NCBI GenBank assembly: GCA_964036315.1
Contig: OZ038510.1
Location: forward strand, 80,992,849 to 81,056,848
Direction: 5' to 3'
DNA from: Acanthosepion esculentum
Taxonomy: Eukaryota > Mollusca > Cephalopoda > Sepiida > Sepiidae
DNA length: 64,000 nucleotides
Both the position numbers and the translations under genes were made by a program. The notes beneath the pieces were generated by a model. The model ran no database searches, was not told the origin of the DNA, and saw only the letters and a list, made by a program, of their open reading frames with translations. Within the stretch, counting starts at the first letter, position 1. Each line of letters begins with the position of its first letter. Below are positions 19,715 through 30,560 of this stretch, piece after piece.

Positions 19715-20466
19715 AGTGCCAACAACCTTAACCCATAACCCTAACTCCTAACACTAACAGTAACCCTTATCCTAAAGCATAAACATAACTCCTAACCCTA
19801 ACCCTAAACACTAACCCTAAACCCTAATCCTAAACCCTAACCCTAAACCCTAACACTAAATCTAAACCCTAACTCTAACCCTAAACCCAAATCTTAAACC
19901 ATAACCCTAAACCATAGCCCTAAACCGTAACCGTAACCCTAAGATCTAACCCTAAACCCTAACCCTAAACCCTAAACACTAACCCTAAACCCTAACCCAT
20001 AACCATAACTCCTAACACTAAACCCTAAACCTAAACCCTGACCCTAAACGGTAACCCTAAACGGTAACCCTAAACCCTAACCCTAAATACTAACACTAAA
20101 CCCTAACCCACAACCATAACTCCTAACCCTAAACCCTAAACCCTAACCCCTAAACACTAACCATAACCCTAAACCCTAACACTAACCCTAACCCTAAACC
20201 GTAAAGCATAACCATAACTCCTAACCCTAAACCCTGACCTTAAGCCTAAACCCTAACCCTAAACCCTAAACCCTAACCCTAAACACTAACCCTAAACGCT
20301 AACACTAAACCCTAACCCTAAACGCTAACACTAAACCCTAACCCATAACCATAACTCCTGACCCTAAACCCTGACCCTAAACCCTAACACTAAACCCTAA
20401 CCCTAAACCCTAAATACTAACCCTAAACACTAACCCCAAACCCTAACCCCTAACCCTAAACCCTGA
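19715..20466. repeat. Interstitial telomere-like array
   Basis: About 750 bp of CCCTAA mixed with CCCTAAA and variants such as CACTAA, CATAAC and CTCCTAAC. CCCTAA is the reverse complement of TTAGGG, the usual animal telomere repeat. The blend with a 7-bp CCCTAAA unit and phrases such as CATAACCATAACTCCTAA that recur shows higher-order amplification and decay. Unique DNA lies on both sides, so it is not a chromosome end. Confidence 0.9.
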
Positions 20467-20599
20467 CCGTTACCTATTTCATACTTCCAACAGTTGGTAA
20501 ATATCATACCATCGTCGAAAAGGAATAGTTATATACCTACTATAGAAAATCGACGGTAGATATGATACTATAGTTGCACCAAAATGTATATATTTTTAT
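20467..20599. other. Short non-coding stretch
   Basis: Nothing recognised. Confidence 0.4.
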
Positions 20600-21345
20600 T
20601 TTTTCGGACTCTTTTTATTTCTTTTTATGTGCCATTTTCTTTCAGGGCGTTGGTGATCATGGCTCTCCAGCTCCCTGTATCCCTTGCAGCTCTCAACAAA
20701 TTCCTTCCCCCTGCTTCCTACCCCCCATCCCAGACCACGTCCTGTCATCCACTTGCTTAAGCCCGCCAGGTATGTCACGCGTTGTTTTCCCTTGTTGTTC
20801 TTTCCCTCTATTTGACCTGTGAGTATCAGATTCTCCAGGCCTTCCTTCCTCATTATGTATTCCAGAAACTTCAGATTCTCTTCCTGATATCAAGTATAGG
20901 CCTCCTCCTTGTCTGCATCTTCTCCAAGACCTCACCGTTGCGTACACGCTCGGTCCATGATATCCTTAGCATCCTTCTGTAGAACCATATTGTCGCTTCG
21001 AAACTCTTTTTCATCTCTGAGGAAATCGTCCAACATTCGCTGCCGTAAAGAAGGACAGATGTCACGTAACAGCTCAGTATTCTTTTCTTTGTTACCAAAG
21101 AAATCCTCCTGTCTCGCAATACTCTGCCCAGCTTTTGGAATGCGTCCTTGGCCATCCCAGTACGTCTACGGATCTCAGTGTCGCACTTACCGTCCTCTGT
21201 CAAGACGCTTCCGCGGCTGCTTGATTCTAGTGTTCCCGACCTGCAAATCGTATTTTGGGCTCTTCCTCTTCCTGATGAGCAAGCATTCTGTCTTCTTGTA
21301 GTTTTTATGCTTAGGCCTTTCTTCTTACTCTCCGCCGATACCTTC
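20600..21345 (-). pseudogene. Endonuclease-RT LINE, C-terminal third
   Basis: Reading leftwards, a first frame gives YKKTECLLIRKRKSPKYDLQ, then VGNTRIKQ. A second gives EDGKCDTEIRRRTGMAKDAF, then QKLGRVLRDRRISLVTKKR, VLLYGSECWTISSEM, FYRRMLRISW and RRPILDIRKR. A third gives MRKEGLENLILTG, then KQRVTYLAGLSKWM. This is the region after the RT active site and is well known from LINE proteins of invertebrates. The YADD box lies upstream and is absent here. Frame changes near 21205 and 20870 make it a pseudogene. Confidence 0.85.
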
Positions 21346-21594
21346 TGTAAAACAAAAAAAGAAGCTAATTTTCAACATCGACACGCTACTTCGCTCCTTG
21401 ATATCCACCTATAGAGAGAAAAGAAGTCTCTACTGGAAATATGCTTTCCCTAAGTTGGTAACTGAGCCTTGCTGTATCATGACAGTCACCATTGGTAACA
21501 GAGTAAATGACAACAGGAGTGGTTTCCCTGAAGGAAAAAGGGGCATACAGTTATATCATTGGGAATCCCCGTTGCTGTAAGCTTAGATGTGCAG

Positions 21595-21870
21595 GTGGTG
21601 TAATAGATTATGGCTCGGGATTGTTAATCGAACAGCCGAGTTCCAATTTCTCGTTGGGTTCGTTATATTCCGTTACGCGCAAATGCCGTTCGGGAATGTA
21701 TGAATCCCATCTATGGGTTAACGAGTAATATTTATATCAGTAAACCATTATTATCTCCCCTCTCACCCCCATAAATCTTACAATCTAAAAATAGTTCTGG
21801 CTTTATATAACCTGCAAAGGGTTGATAAGCCGTAGAAAACGAATCAATCAATAAATCAATTGATAAATAA
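21595..21870 (+). mobile_element. tRNA-SINE, related to family A
   Basis: GAACAGCCGAGTTCCAATTTC is in the B-box position. The end has AACCTGCAAAGGGTTGATAA followed by GCCGTAGAAAAC and AAATCAAT repeats, a diverged form of the family A tail. A partial copy of this tail lies at 48438-48480. Confidence 0.55.
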
Positions 21871-22357
21871 ACAAGCTGGAAAAAGGAGGAAAAACGGTTC
21901 GATTAGTACCAGGAGACACATTTTTTATTTAATAAAGCTTCTCCGTCTAGGCCGGTTGATATTAACGTCATTGTTTAAGATTAAACAAAAAAGGGTAGGT
22001 AGCAAATGATGAACGGGTAAAAATAACGCTTGTAGTAATAAAATACTATACGGATTTAATTATTTTTTAGGACGAATTAAAGACATTATTGATTTTTTTT
22101 TAATATAAAATTAAAGACTCAATGTTATTTTACCGTAAAATGATTTAAAATGTATTTTTTCATATTATATAATACTAATTTTGTAACTTGATATGTTTCT
22201 TGATGAACCAGGAAAAATATATTTTCTAAGGAAATAAATTAGAGTCATGGAACCTTAAGGTTGTCTCTTTCTTGATTTAATTAATTAATATTTGCTCTGT
22301 TGTTACATTGAGCTCTCTAGATTACATCCTCTTTGGAATTAGCCATAGGGATTACCA

Positions 22358-22361
<4 letters not shown>
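21871..22361. other. Non-coding AT-rich stretch
   Basis: Nothing recognised. Confidence 0.4.

Positions 22362-22410
<49 letters not shown>
22362..22410. repeat. (AT)n microsatellite
   Basis: Abuts the 3' end of the retroelement at 22411, as seen at other copies of this terminus. Confidence 0.95.
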
Positions 22411-22413
<3 letters not shown>

Positions 22414-22415
22414 TC

Positions 22416-22473
22416 AACATTTAGAGGCGACAGTCTGTTTCATGCTAGATGCAATCGTCAGGCCACAAGTGCT
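22416..22473 (-). ncRNA. Type I hammerhead ribozyme motif
   Basis: Minus strand: CTGACGA (22455-22461), stem II TTGCATCTAGCAT, GAAAC (22437-22441), loop AGACT and GTC (22429-22431). Stem I pairs GGC with GCC plus an outer CACT-type helix that is weakened by one change (AGTG to ATG in the 3' strand). All catalytic core positions are intact, and it sits at the end of an identifiable retroelement. Confidence 0.8.
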
Positions 22474-23227
22474 GTTATTTTTCTCGGCTATTTATATATA
22501 CGGGTCATTGGTGCATTGTGAGTAGTCTATTTTGGCGGTTATTTTACCGGATGTCGTTTATTTGTTTATTTATTTATTTGGGTTAAATAATTTTGCTTGT
22601 TTTTATTTATTTATTTATTTATTTTTTATTTCTTATCTTATATATTTATTTATTATTTTATTCTTATTTTGATCGGTGTTTTTATCAACGTAGTAAAAAT
22701 TTGTTTATATAGCTTTTATTAATTAAAGCTCTTTGTTCAATTTTGGGTTGATTGTTGTAGTTTGTTCTAACTATTATTTTGGCGGGAACAGTTTTTAATT
22801 TGTTTATTACTTCATGTATTTATTTGGATTGATTATCTTTATTTGTTTTTTCTAACGCCTGTTTATCAGTATCGGTTGTTAGTTTATTTATATATTTGGA
22901 TGAATTTAGATCAATTTATTTTACTTATTTATTTGTTATACTGTATATTTTCTCTTTTTGGTTTTCGATTTTTAAGTAACGTAGTATATTATTTTTTATT
23001 TATTCATTTTTTATCGTTATATAACAGTTATAGCTATTTTTTCGTCCGATTTTTGGTTTGATTTTTATAGGCTAACTAATATTTTGGTCATAATATTTTG
23101 CTAATTTGTTTATTATTTACTTTATTTATTGATTTTGTTTCTTATTTTTTATTCTATTTCGTCTATTCTAAAAGGTGTGATTTAGTAATTTGTTTGGATT
23201 AATTTATTTTGCTTATTTTATTGTCAT

Positions 23228-24205
23228 TTATTTATTTATTCCGTTTTCGATTTTTAAGTAACGTAGTAAAAATTTGTTTTCATGTCTGCATTTTGAGATG
23301 AGCTCGGATCTTTTATTTAATAATTTATTTTGGTCTGGGAAGATAATGATAGCTATTTTTTCCTCCAAGCAAAGTTTGCGAGTTTTTGATTGGTTGTTGT
23401 AGGCTGATGATCTTTTCTTTATTTTCCAAGATATTTTTGGTGTGGTGTGCGTTTTGTTTTTAATTTCCCAGATATACTTAGAAAGCATTGTGCTGTTCGC
23501 ATATTTACTATTTGTGAAAGATGTTTTGTGTACATAATTTCTTTGTTTCCAGGGTCCTTCAGTTACTCCTATGTATGCTTTTTCTTCGTTATCTGGTGAT
23601 TTTATCGTTGCTTGGTAGATTACGTTGTTTTGTAAACAATTACCGTTTAAGGGACATTCGTTCTTTATTCTGCAGTTGCACGTGGGTTTAATTTGTTCGT
23701 GTCGTTTGTTGATAATTTTCCTGTTGTGCTTTTTTATTATTTGTGCCATGTTCTCGGTGCAACTGAAGCTGATTTTTACTGTGTTTTTGTTGAATATTTT
23801 GTGTAGGGTGCTTGATTCTGTGTTTGTGTAAGAGTTTGAAGAATATTTTTCCTACGTTTGTTTTGACGTTTTTGCTGTACGGTGGGTTGAAACATATGAT
23901 ATTTCTTTTCCTGTTGGCCTTTTTTTTGTATTCTGTGGTGAGTATGTGAGTGTTTCTGGGAATCCGCTATCTTTTAGGGCTGTTTCTTATTCTTTCGTAG
24001 CTTTGTTAAATATAGATTCATTGAAGGAATTGTCGGAAAGCCTGCGGTTAATCGATTTTGGTATCTGTTTGATCATAGAAGGCGGGTGGTTGGAAGATGT
24101 GTGTATATAGAGTGGTTTATCATTGGGTTTTCTGTATGGTTTGTATGTGCCTTTTCTTAGGTTGTAGGTAACATCTAGAAAATCTACTTCGTTTAGGTTA
24201 TTTTT
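23228..24205 (-). pseudogene. RT end and GIY-YIG nuclease of the retroelement
   Basis: Upstream text (minus strand): EVDFLDVTYNLRKGTYKPYR, KPNDKPLYIHTSSNHPPSMI, RRLSDNSFNESIFNKA, then after stops and shifts [20 protein letters not shown], the RT/thumb region of this retroelement type. The intact 173-codon frame then gives CNCRIKNECPLNGNC, VIYQATI, KAYIGVTEGPWKQRN, ELISKCRHENKFLLR. AYIGVTEG matches the Y-I-G half of the GIY-YIG motif, and the preceding VIYQAT is the expected first strand. The nuclease cuts target DNA in this retroelement group. At least two stops upstream show the element is dead. Confidence 0.8.
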
Positions 24206-24224
24206 TATTTATTATTATTATTAT

Positions 24225-24304
24225 TTTATATTTACACACGCTCTATCTCTGATATTGAGCACTTTATCCCATAAATATAGCATACCTTAAAACTATATTT
24301 CTGC

Positions 24305-24380
<76 letters not shown>

Positions 24381-24465
24381 GAAAAACAAATAATGAAGTT
24401 AATTATATGGTAGAATCACTCTCGCAATAAATATAGCATATCTTAAGACTATATTTTTTCATTTC
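24225..24465 (+). repeat. Retroelement terminal strings and (AT)n
   Basis: TACACACGCTCTATCTCTGA ... AAATATAGCATACCTTAAAA at 24232-24300, (AT)n at 24304-24378, then a second partial AAATATAGCATATCTTAAGA at 24428. Confidence 0.75.
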
Positions 24466-24995
24466 GGTGGAGTAATTTGATAGCGGCTCGGATTGAGGAA
24501 TCGGAGAGCCCAGTTCGAATACCCGTCGAATCCGTTGGGAAAGTTATGAATCCTTTTCTTCTCCCACCAGCTATGCGTAAAATAGCAGGGCAGACCGGGT
24601 TCTATAGCCTCGGATGGCAACTGGTCTTCCGTAGAAAGAAATGGCAACCTACTGCTGGGAAAAAAATCTGCCTCGTCAGTCATATATCGAAAGATACATG
24701 ATCGCCTAAACGTATATCACGCATGGCACATAAATGAATCGGAGAGCCGAATTCGAATTCCGGTCGAATCCATTATATTCACTTACATGCTACTATCCTG
24801 GGGGAAAGGTATGAATCCTCTTCTTCCCCCCTCCAGCTATGGATAAATAGCAGGACAGACTGGGTTCTATAGCCTTGGATGGCAACTGGTCTACCGCAGA
24901 AAGAAAAGGCAACCTACTCCGGGGAAAAAATCTGCCTCGTCAGTCATATATCGAAAGATACATGATCGCCTAAACGTGTATCACGCATGGCACAT
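24465..24995 (+). mobile_element. tRNA-SINE (family A) tandem dimer
   Basis: Two head-to-tail copies of ~250 bp. Their B boxes are CAGTTCGAATACCCGTCGA and GAATTCGAATTCCGGTCGA. Both bodies have AAATAGCAGG, GGATGGCAACTGGTCT, CTGCCTCGTCAGTCATATAT and the hairpin near CGAAAGATACATGATCGCC. The tail motif is absent. Each unit ends CGCATGGCACATAA, which restarts the next head. Confidence 0.8.
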
Positions 24996-25229
24996 AACTG
25001 TTTGATTTATTTTATTAAACAAAATGTTACAAAGGAAGCCTCCATCATAAATGGAAAGAGCCACTGTTCTTGCGAAATCTAACTTCCTATGAATCGTATT
25101 AATAGAAAACTTTTATATATAGACCAACAATATCACAAGATGTTCTGCCAATAAATACCGAATATCTTCGTATAAGGAAACGGCTAATATTACCATTAGA
25201 GATGAGTAGACCAGTTAATACAATTAGTA
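24996..25229. other. Non-coding stretch
   Basis: Nothing recognised. Confidence 0.4.
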
Positions 25230-25380
25230 TTTACGAGAAGCCTCACGCTTGTATAGTGTGACACAAGGTCAGGTCAGTTTAATGTGGGAATCCGAGCCTG
25301 TGTATCCGAGACAGGCATCACAAATCAATACTCTGTAGTAATTGATCTATCGATCCTACCACGTCGAAGTGCCTTAATCA
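25230..25380 (+). repeat. Family E/C repeat fragment
   Basis: GTGTGACACAAGGTCAGGTC and TTAATGTGGGAATCCGAGCC match the start of the family E unit, then it merges with family C text (CACAAATC...AATTGATCTATCGATCC). Confidence 0.5.
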
Positions 25381-25384
25381 GAGT

Positions 25385-25930
25385 AGAATATAGTGATTTT
25401 ATAAGCGTGGCTTAGATGTAGAACAAGGCCGAAATTTTGGGGCACCCAATGAGAATCAAAGTCACAAATCAGTAGTAATTGATCTATTACACCCCGTCGA
25501 AATGCCCTAGTCAGAATAGAATATGGTGATTTTATAAGCGTGGCTTAGATGTAGAACAAAGCCAAAATTTTGCGGCACCCAATGAGAATCAAAGTCACAA
25601 ATCAGTAGTAATTGATCTATTACACCCCGTCGAAATGCCCTAGTCGGAATAGAATATGGTGATTTTATAAGCGTGGCTTAGATGTGGCAAAAGGTCGAAT
25701 GTATTGGGCACCCAATGAGGATCGTAGTTACTAATAATTGATTTCGTAAGTAGCTTGCTAACCATTACATCATATCGAAGTGCGCTCACACGTACAATAT
25801 AGCGATTTACTAAGTCTAGTTTGGATGTGGCACAAGGCCGAATGTATGGAGCAGGTCATCAGGATCGAACTTACTACTAGTAATTGATCCAGTGATCTAA
25901 CCACGTCGCTATATCCTAACTAAAACTGAA
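25385..25930 (-). mobile_element. tRNA-SINE (family C), ~133-bp tandem array
   Basis: Units start near 25405, 25538, 25671 and 25816 (plus strand, TTAGATGTAGAACAAGGCC). On the minus strand each holds a B-box-like AGTTCGATCCTCAT or derivative and an A-box-like GTAATGGTTAGCAAGC (clearest in the third unit). The single copy at 59035-59165 has B box GTGAGTTCGATCCTCACTG. Confidence 0.65.
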
Positions 25931-26024
25931 TATGCACAATATTTTATTTGGTCAATGTTAAACTCTGAAATGATGGCTACATCGTACTAATCTTTCTCCT
26001 ATCAATTAGGCCCGAAACAGTAGG
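25931..26024. other. Short non-coding stretch
   Basis: Nothing recognised. Confidence 0.4.
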
Positions 26025-26296
26025 TGTTAATTAAATCAGTTTTGATAGCGAGGATATAGACGTTTCCCTTTCCTTTTTTAAGTGCTCTTTTTATTCTCAT
26101 TCTATTTATGGTGGTGAGAAACATTATCTCCACCGGATTTATGTTATGAATAAAATCAAGAGTGGTCTCCCCTTGCTTTGTTACTCTCCTCTTTCAGAGA
26201 GCTATTTCTGTTTACTGGGACTATAAAAGGACACTATACGCGAACCTTGAATAAAGCTTTCTTAAAGCCTACGCCGGCGTACTTTTCTCATTACAA
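26025..26296 (+). repeat. Possible solo LTR
   Basis: Begins TGTTAATTAAATCAG and ends CATTACA, with TATAAAA at 26222-26228 and AATAAA at 26250-26255 in the order expected of an LTR promoter and poly-A signal. No target-site duplication or second copy was found, so the call is tentative. Confidence 0.3.
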
Positions 26297-26314
26297 TTTA
26301 TTCAACATCTACAG

Positions 26315-26903
26315 CAGTGTTACTCAACTTTTTTAAAAAACTTGTGTGCACATGTAGACTAACTAATAAGGAAAAAGTAATATTGAAATTTGAAAATAGG
26401 GAAATAATAAAGTCTCCAGAAATAAGCATTTGTTTTTGAAACGTTACATTGTATATTTAAGTCTGCATGTGGGAAACCTTTACTTGGTGTGTGTTTTGGC
26501 GAAGAAGAAAATGAACTTTTATAGTTGTTTTTTTTTTCGTTTAGCAGTCCCCAAAGATGATTAACGGTACAGTGCTCATCTGAAGGGATTTGTGAAGAAT
26601 CTGCTATTTCTTTATAGAGAGACCGATATTAACTGATTTAAATCCCTTGAGGAAGGGAAAAGGGGAAAGATTATCCATTGTTTTAAAGATTGAATAATTT
26701 AGCATCCAGTTTAAAATATCAAAAGACAAAGACTTGACTTAGACGTGAAAGCCATGTGCTAACTGTCTAGGTTTTTAAAACTAAAGATTTAAAAAAAATA
26801 TAAAACATAATTCATAAATTACTCTTCTGTTAACTTGGGGCGCACCTGGCTACCTTTCTTGGCGCATTAGTGCGCCCGGGCCCCACCGGTTGAGAAATGA
26901 CTG
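26315..26903. mobile_element. hAT-like non-autonomous element
   Basis: Left end CAGTGTTACTCAACTTTTT and right end CCGGTTGAGAAATGACTG form imperfect terminal inverted repeats of the CAGTGTTTCTCAAC type. No transposase is encoded. Shorter relatives are at 27202-27480, 28300-28393, 28430-28681 and 29061-29160. Two of these are flanked by ATCTAGAG, which fits the 8-bp hAT target consensus. Confidence 0.65.
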
Positions 26904-26984
26904 TATTAGGTCCTAATTCTTTAGACGTATATTTTTTAAACGAGTGTTCCTTAAACGAATATTCTTAGACCAATGTTCCTTAGA

Positions 26985-27172
26985 CGAATGTTCTGGATCC
27001 CTTGTATTCCAGCTTCTTGTTTTCAAATCAACTTTGGTCTTCAAAGATTTAAATGCAATGTTAATTGTTATGTTCTGTCTTCTTAATTCCCGTTCTCGCT
27101 ACTCAATAATTTCTTTTCTCTTACATCTTGGTGGCTTTATTGCCTTGCTTGGAGCGAAATGTATATTTTGTG
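26985..27172 (+). pseudogene. LINE 3' end fragment
   Basis: VFQLLVFKSTLVFKDLNAM in one frame is a degraded LQLFKCNVN-type tail. The 3' UTR phrase GGTGGCTTTATTGCCTTGCT with GGAGCGAAAT ends it. Very short and dead. Confidence 0.6.
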
Positions 27173-27201
27173 TATATTAATACAATCCACATTAGACCAG
27201 T

Positions 27202-27480
27202 GTTTCTCATCTTTTGTTACTTCTGGGCGCACTTGTAGACTAATTAAACTCTGATGTGCACTTGAAATTTTAAAAAGAAATAAAATAGTCATGTAATTTA
27301 AAAATAGGAAAATAATAAATAAGCATTTATTTTTAAGACATTACATTGCTTCGTGTCTCTAGGTTTTTAAAAATAAAGATTTCTTTTTAAATATAAAAAA
27401 TAATTCATAAATTACTCTTCTGTTAACTTAGGGGCGCATTTCATGGCGCATTAGTGCACCTGGGCTCCACCGGTTGAGTT
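27202..27480. mobile_element. hAT-like short element
   Basis: Starts CAGTGTTTCTCATCTTTTG and ends CCACCGGTTGAG. The body carries GGGCGCACTTGTAGACTAAT and AATTACTCTTCTGTTAACTT as in the larger copy at 26315. The right end is eroded. Confidence 0.65.
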
Positions 27481-27540
27481 CATAATTCTCAGACGAATAT
27501 TTCTTAGACGTATATTCTTCAGCCGTGTGTTCCTTGGACT

Positions 27541-27702
27541 CCATTTTTAATTGGATCTCTTTTTTAATTGGATCATATTTTTAATTGGATCCCTTTTTAA
27601 TTAGATCCCTTTTTAATTGGATCCCTTTTTTAATTGGATCCCATTTTTAATTGGATCCCTTTTTTAATTGGATCCCTTTTTTAATTGGATCCCTTTTTAA
27701 AA
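27541..27702. repeat. ~17-19 bp GGATCC minisatellite
   Basis: About nine units of TTTTTAATTGGATCCCTTTT and variants. Nearly every unit keeps a GGATC core. Confidence 0.9.
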
Positions 27703-28299
27703 ATGTTTATAGAGAATTTTCTCTACTTGTCGATCATCCTTGGAAAGTAGATCCCATAAACAGTAACAAAAATTTTACTGAAATTATTTAATTTGCTTTT
27801 TAAGGGTATTATATAGGGATTAACGCGTAAACTTTACTTTAAAATAAATTTTAATAATTTTTAAATTAACAATAAATTTCGATTCAATGTTTATCCCCGC
27901 CCCCATTTACTTAATATCTTCCCCTCGTGGAAGTGGGGGGAGGAGGAAAAATGCTTATTTAATTTTACGGATTTTACTATCGGAACTTTCTCCGGTGTGA
28001 TAAATCAACTCTAACCTATCCATAAAATAACAGCTATAAATATTAAAAAAACAAAAATCTACTTAAAATCTTGTATATTGGTAAAAAAAAAAATGTTAAC
28101 GTTTTCAAACAATTATCCACACTTCTTAATATCTTATCTAATAGACATTGTCACTATTTTGTCACGCTAAAGCCGAATGATATAGAAAATTAAATGATTT
28201 CTTCTCTGATTTGAGCTTGCGGCATACCAATCCGCCAGAGTACTGCTGCTGAAATATTAAGGCAAATTTAAATTAAATTAACCCTTCTCTGATTTAGTG
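27703..28299. other. Non-coding AT-rich stretch
   Basis: Nothing recognised. Confidence 0.4.
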
Positions 28300-28689
28300 T
28301 CCAGATTTAAAAAAAAATATAATTCATACATTACTCTTCTGTTAAATTGGGGCGCACCTGGCTACCTTTCAGGGCGCATTAGTTGAGAAACTGATCTAGA
28401 GGGTTACTGAATGAGATGCGTAGTATATATTGCCTGATTTAAATCCCCCGAGTCAGGGAAAAGGGAAAAAGATTATGCATTCTTTTTAAAGATTGAATAA
28501 TTTAGCATCCACTTTAAAATATCAAAAGACAAAGACTTGATTTAGACATGAAAGCCATGTGCTACGTTTTTACAAATAAAGATTTTTTTTAAAATATAAA
28601 AATAATTCATAAATTACTCTTCTGTTAACTTAGGGGCGCACCAGGTTACCTTTCCCGGGCCCGACCGGTTGAGAAACTCTGATCTAGAG
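28300..28689. mobile_element. Two right halves of hAT-like elements
   Basis: A first right end at 28393 (GTTGAGAAACTG) and a second at 28681 (GGTTGAGAAACTCTG) are each followed by ATCTAGAGGGTTA and GAATGAG. The shared flank means part of the locus was duplicated with the element, or that two copies recombined. Confidence 0.6.
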
Positions 28690-28745
28690 GGTTATTGAAT
28701 GAGGTATGTATTTCAGTGGAGAAAGTAGTTATAATTATTATTATA

Positions 28746-28931
28746 CAGTGTAACCCGGATATAAGAGAGTTGTCGGGACCGGAGAAAAAGTATCTTATAT
28801 CCGGGCTTCTCTTATATCCGGGTTTGGTCTATTTTGTTTTATTAACACAGGCTCTAACTTGGGACCAGAGAAAATCTCTCTTATATCCGGGTTTCTCTTA
28901 TATCAGGGTATCTTATATCCGGGTTACACTG
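28746..28931. mobile_element. 186-bp MITE with ~20-bp terminal inverted repeats
   Basis: Ends CAGTGTAACCCGGATATAAG and CTTATATCCGGGTTACACTG are perfect inverted repeats, flanked by TA on both sides (28744-28745, 28932-28933). Extra copies of TCTTATATCCGGG occur inside. The ends and TA target resemble the pogo/Tigger branch of Tc1/mariner. No coding region. Confidence 0.85.
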
Positions 28932-29060
28932 TAGTCTTAATTCCTGTGATCTGGGAGTATAATATTTTTGAAGGGCGATGTCTCAGACAGCTCACCTCCT
29001 TTTTATTATGTTAAACTAGTTTTCGCCCAGTACAAGGCTCAAGAGCCACTTTATCTAGAG

Positions 29061-29160
29061 CAGTGTTTCTCAATATTTTTAATTCAGGGCGCACTTGTAG
29101 AATAAAACTCTGGTGGGTGCAACTTGAATTTTAATAAGGATTAAATTAGTCATGAAATTT
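29061..29160. mobile_element. Left end of a hAT-like element
   Basis: CAGTGTTTCTCAATATTTTT directly after ATCTAGAG (29053-29060). The right end is not in place. Confidence 0.6.
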
Positions 29161-29304
29161 GAAAATATGAAATTTTGGTTAAGCATTCCCAAAGAAGATT
29201 GTTGATTTTGTTGGTAGATTTTGTTTAGCAGCATATAAATCTCTCTGGGTTATATAATGCCAAAATATAAATGTTTTGAATGCATTTGTATACCTTCAAC
29301 TACA

Positions 29305-29990
29305 GATAAAATGGATTGTTGGTCATTTTGCTATAAAATGTATTGTTGGTCATTTTGCTATAAAATGGATTGTTGGTCATTTTACTATAAAATGGATTGT
29401 TGGTCATTTTGCTATAAAATGTATTGTTGGTCATTTTGCGATAAAATGTATTGTTGGTCATTTTACTATAAAATGGATTGTTGGTCATTTTGCTATAAAA
29501 TGGATTGTTGGTCATTTTACTATAAAATGTAATGTTGGTCATTTTGCTATAAAATGGATTGTTGGTCATTTTGCTATAAAATGGATTGTTGGTCATTTTA
29601 CTATAAAATGTATTGTTGGTCATTTTACTATAAAATGTATTGTTGGTCATTTTGCTATAAAATGTATTGTTGGTCATTTTGCTATAAAATGTATTGTTGG
29701 TCATTTTACTATAAAATGTATTGTTGGTCATTTTGCTATAAAATGTATAGTTGGTCATTTTGCTATAAAATGTATTGTTGGTCATTTTGCTATAAAATAT
29801 ATTGTTGGTAGTTTTGCTATAAAATGTACTGTTGGTCATTTTACTATAAAATGTATTGTTGGTAATTCTACTATAAAATGTATTGTTAGTCATTTTGCTA
29901 TAAAATGTATTTTTGGTCATTTTGCTTTAAAATATATTAGTCATTTTACTATAAATATATATCGTTGGCAATTTATTTTATATAAAAACT
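29305..29990 (+). repeat. 27-bp minisatellite, about 23 copies
   Basis: Unit TATTGTTGGTCATTTTGCTA then TAAAATG. Being 27 bp it keeps long open frames on both strands, which are artefacts. It is the left-arm array of a foldback-like core that follows at 30058. The same unit is in the left arm at 32519-32690. Confidence 0.95.
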
Positions 29991-30252
29991 AATTGCTAGC
30001 ATTTTTACTATAAAAATGTATTTTTATACTTTCATATTGTTTTGATTTTTGTTTGGGGTTTTCACTATTTGCCCGTAGCTGGGACCCTAACAGGTACTAC
30101 CACCCTCTAACAGGTGCAACTACTCCGGACTTGGGAACATCCGCAATTAAGAGATGGTTTCCCGATTCTCGAAACTTCCAATCTCCCGTTCAGTGGCCTT
30201 GTTGCTCCACAGCGCAACTATCCTGGGTGATCCGGAGACCGTCCGAGCATTC
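29991..30252 (+). repeat. Foldback-like core segment, copy B
   Basis: TTTCACTATTTGCCCGTAGC, CCTAACAGGTACTACCACC, GCAATTAAGAGATGG and CTTCCAATCTCCCG parallel 1811-1925 in order. Confidence 0.7.
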
Positions 30253-30430
30253 ATGATCGGTGGGGGGGTCATCTTAACAATATAAGCTATACAGATGACG
30301 CAGAAAGAAAACTATTGGGTCTCTTTGACAAGATAGTAAAGGAAAGCGAGAAGAAAGGACTAACTATCAATTCGAAGGAGACACAATGTTTAGTTGTCAG
30401 CCCAAGATGCAAAAGCTTATGAAAAAATTA
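30253..30430 (+). pseudogene. LINE RT fragment with the active-site box
   Basis: HLNNISYTDDAERKLLGLFD, KIVKESEKKGLTIN, TQCLVVSPRCKSL then a stop. This is the RT segment around the catalytic YxDD of the same LINE type as 20600-21345, with T in the variable position. Only about 50 codons remain. Confidence 0.75.
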
Positions 30431-30467
30431 AACGAAGTTTTAATATCTGGAAATTTGATTAGATTGA

Positions 30468-30560
30468 GCGATTGATTTGTTTATTTAACGGCATATCAAC
30501 TCCTCATGGGTCATTTAATGCCAAAATTTAATTTTCTTGGCGCTTTGAAGTAATAAAAAT
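30468..30560 (-). repeat. Tail motif and start of the GCTTTGAAG repeat
   Basis: AACGGCATATCAACTCCTCA ... CATTTAATGCC, then AATTTTCTTGGCGCTTTGAA. It has the same composition as 30880-30960 and 31320-31360. Confidence 0.65.

Larger units (their letters stand above)
22411..24205 (-). mobile_element. RT-GIY-YIG (Penelope-like) retroelement, 5'-truncated
   Basis: Reading leftwards: RT C-terminal text (24205-23750), GIY-YIG nuclease (23749-23228), an A/T-rich trailer (23227-22530) and the conserved terminal repeat with a hammerhead motif (22530-22411), ending at an (AT)n tract. The N-terminal RT half is missing. Confidence 0.8.

Noticed and set aside
29276..29992. A 238-codon frame and a 206-codon opposite frame
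   Set aside because: Both are readings of a 27-bp minisatellite.
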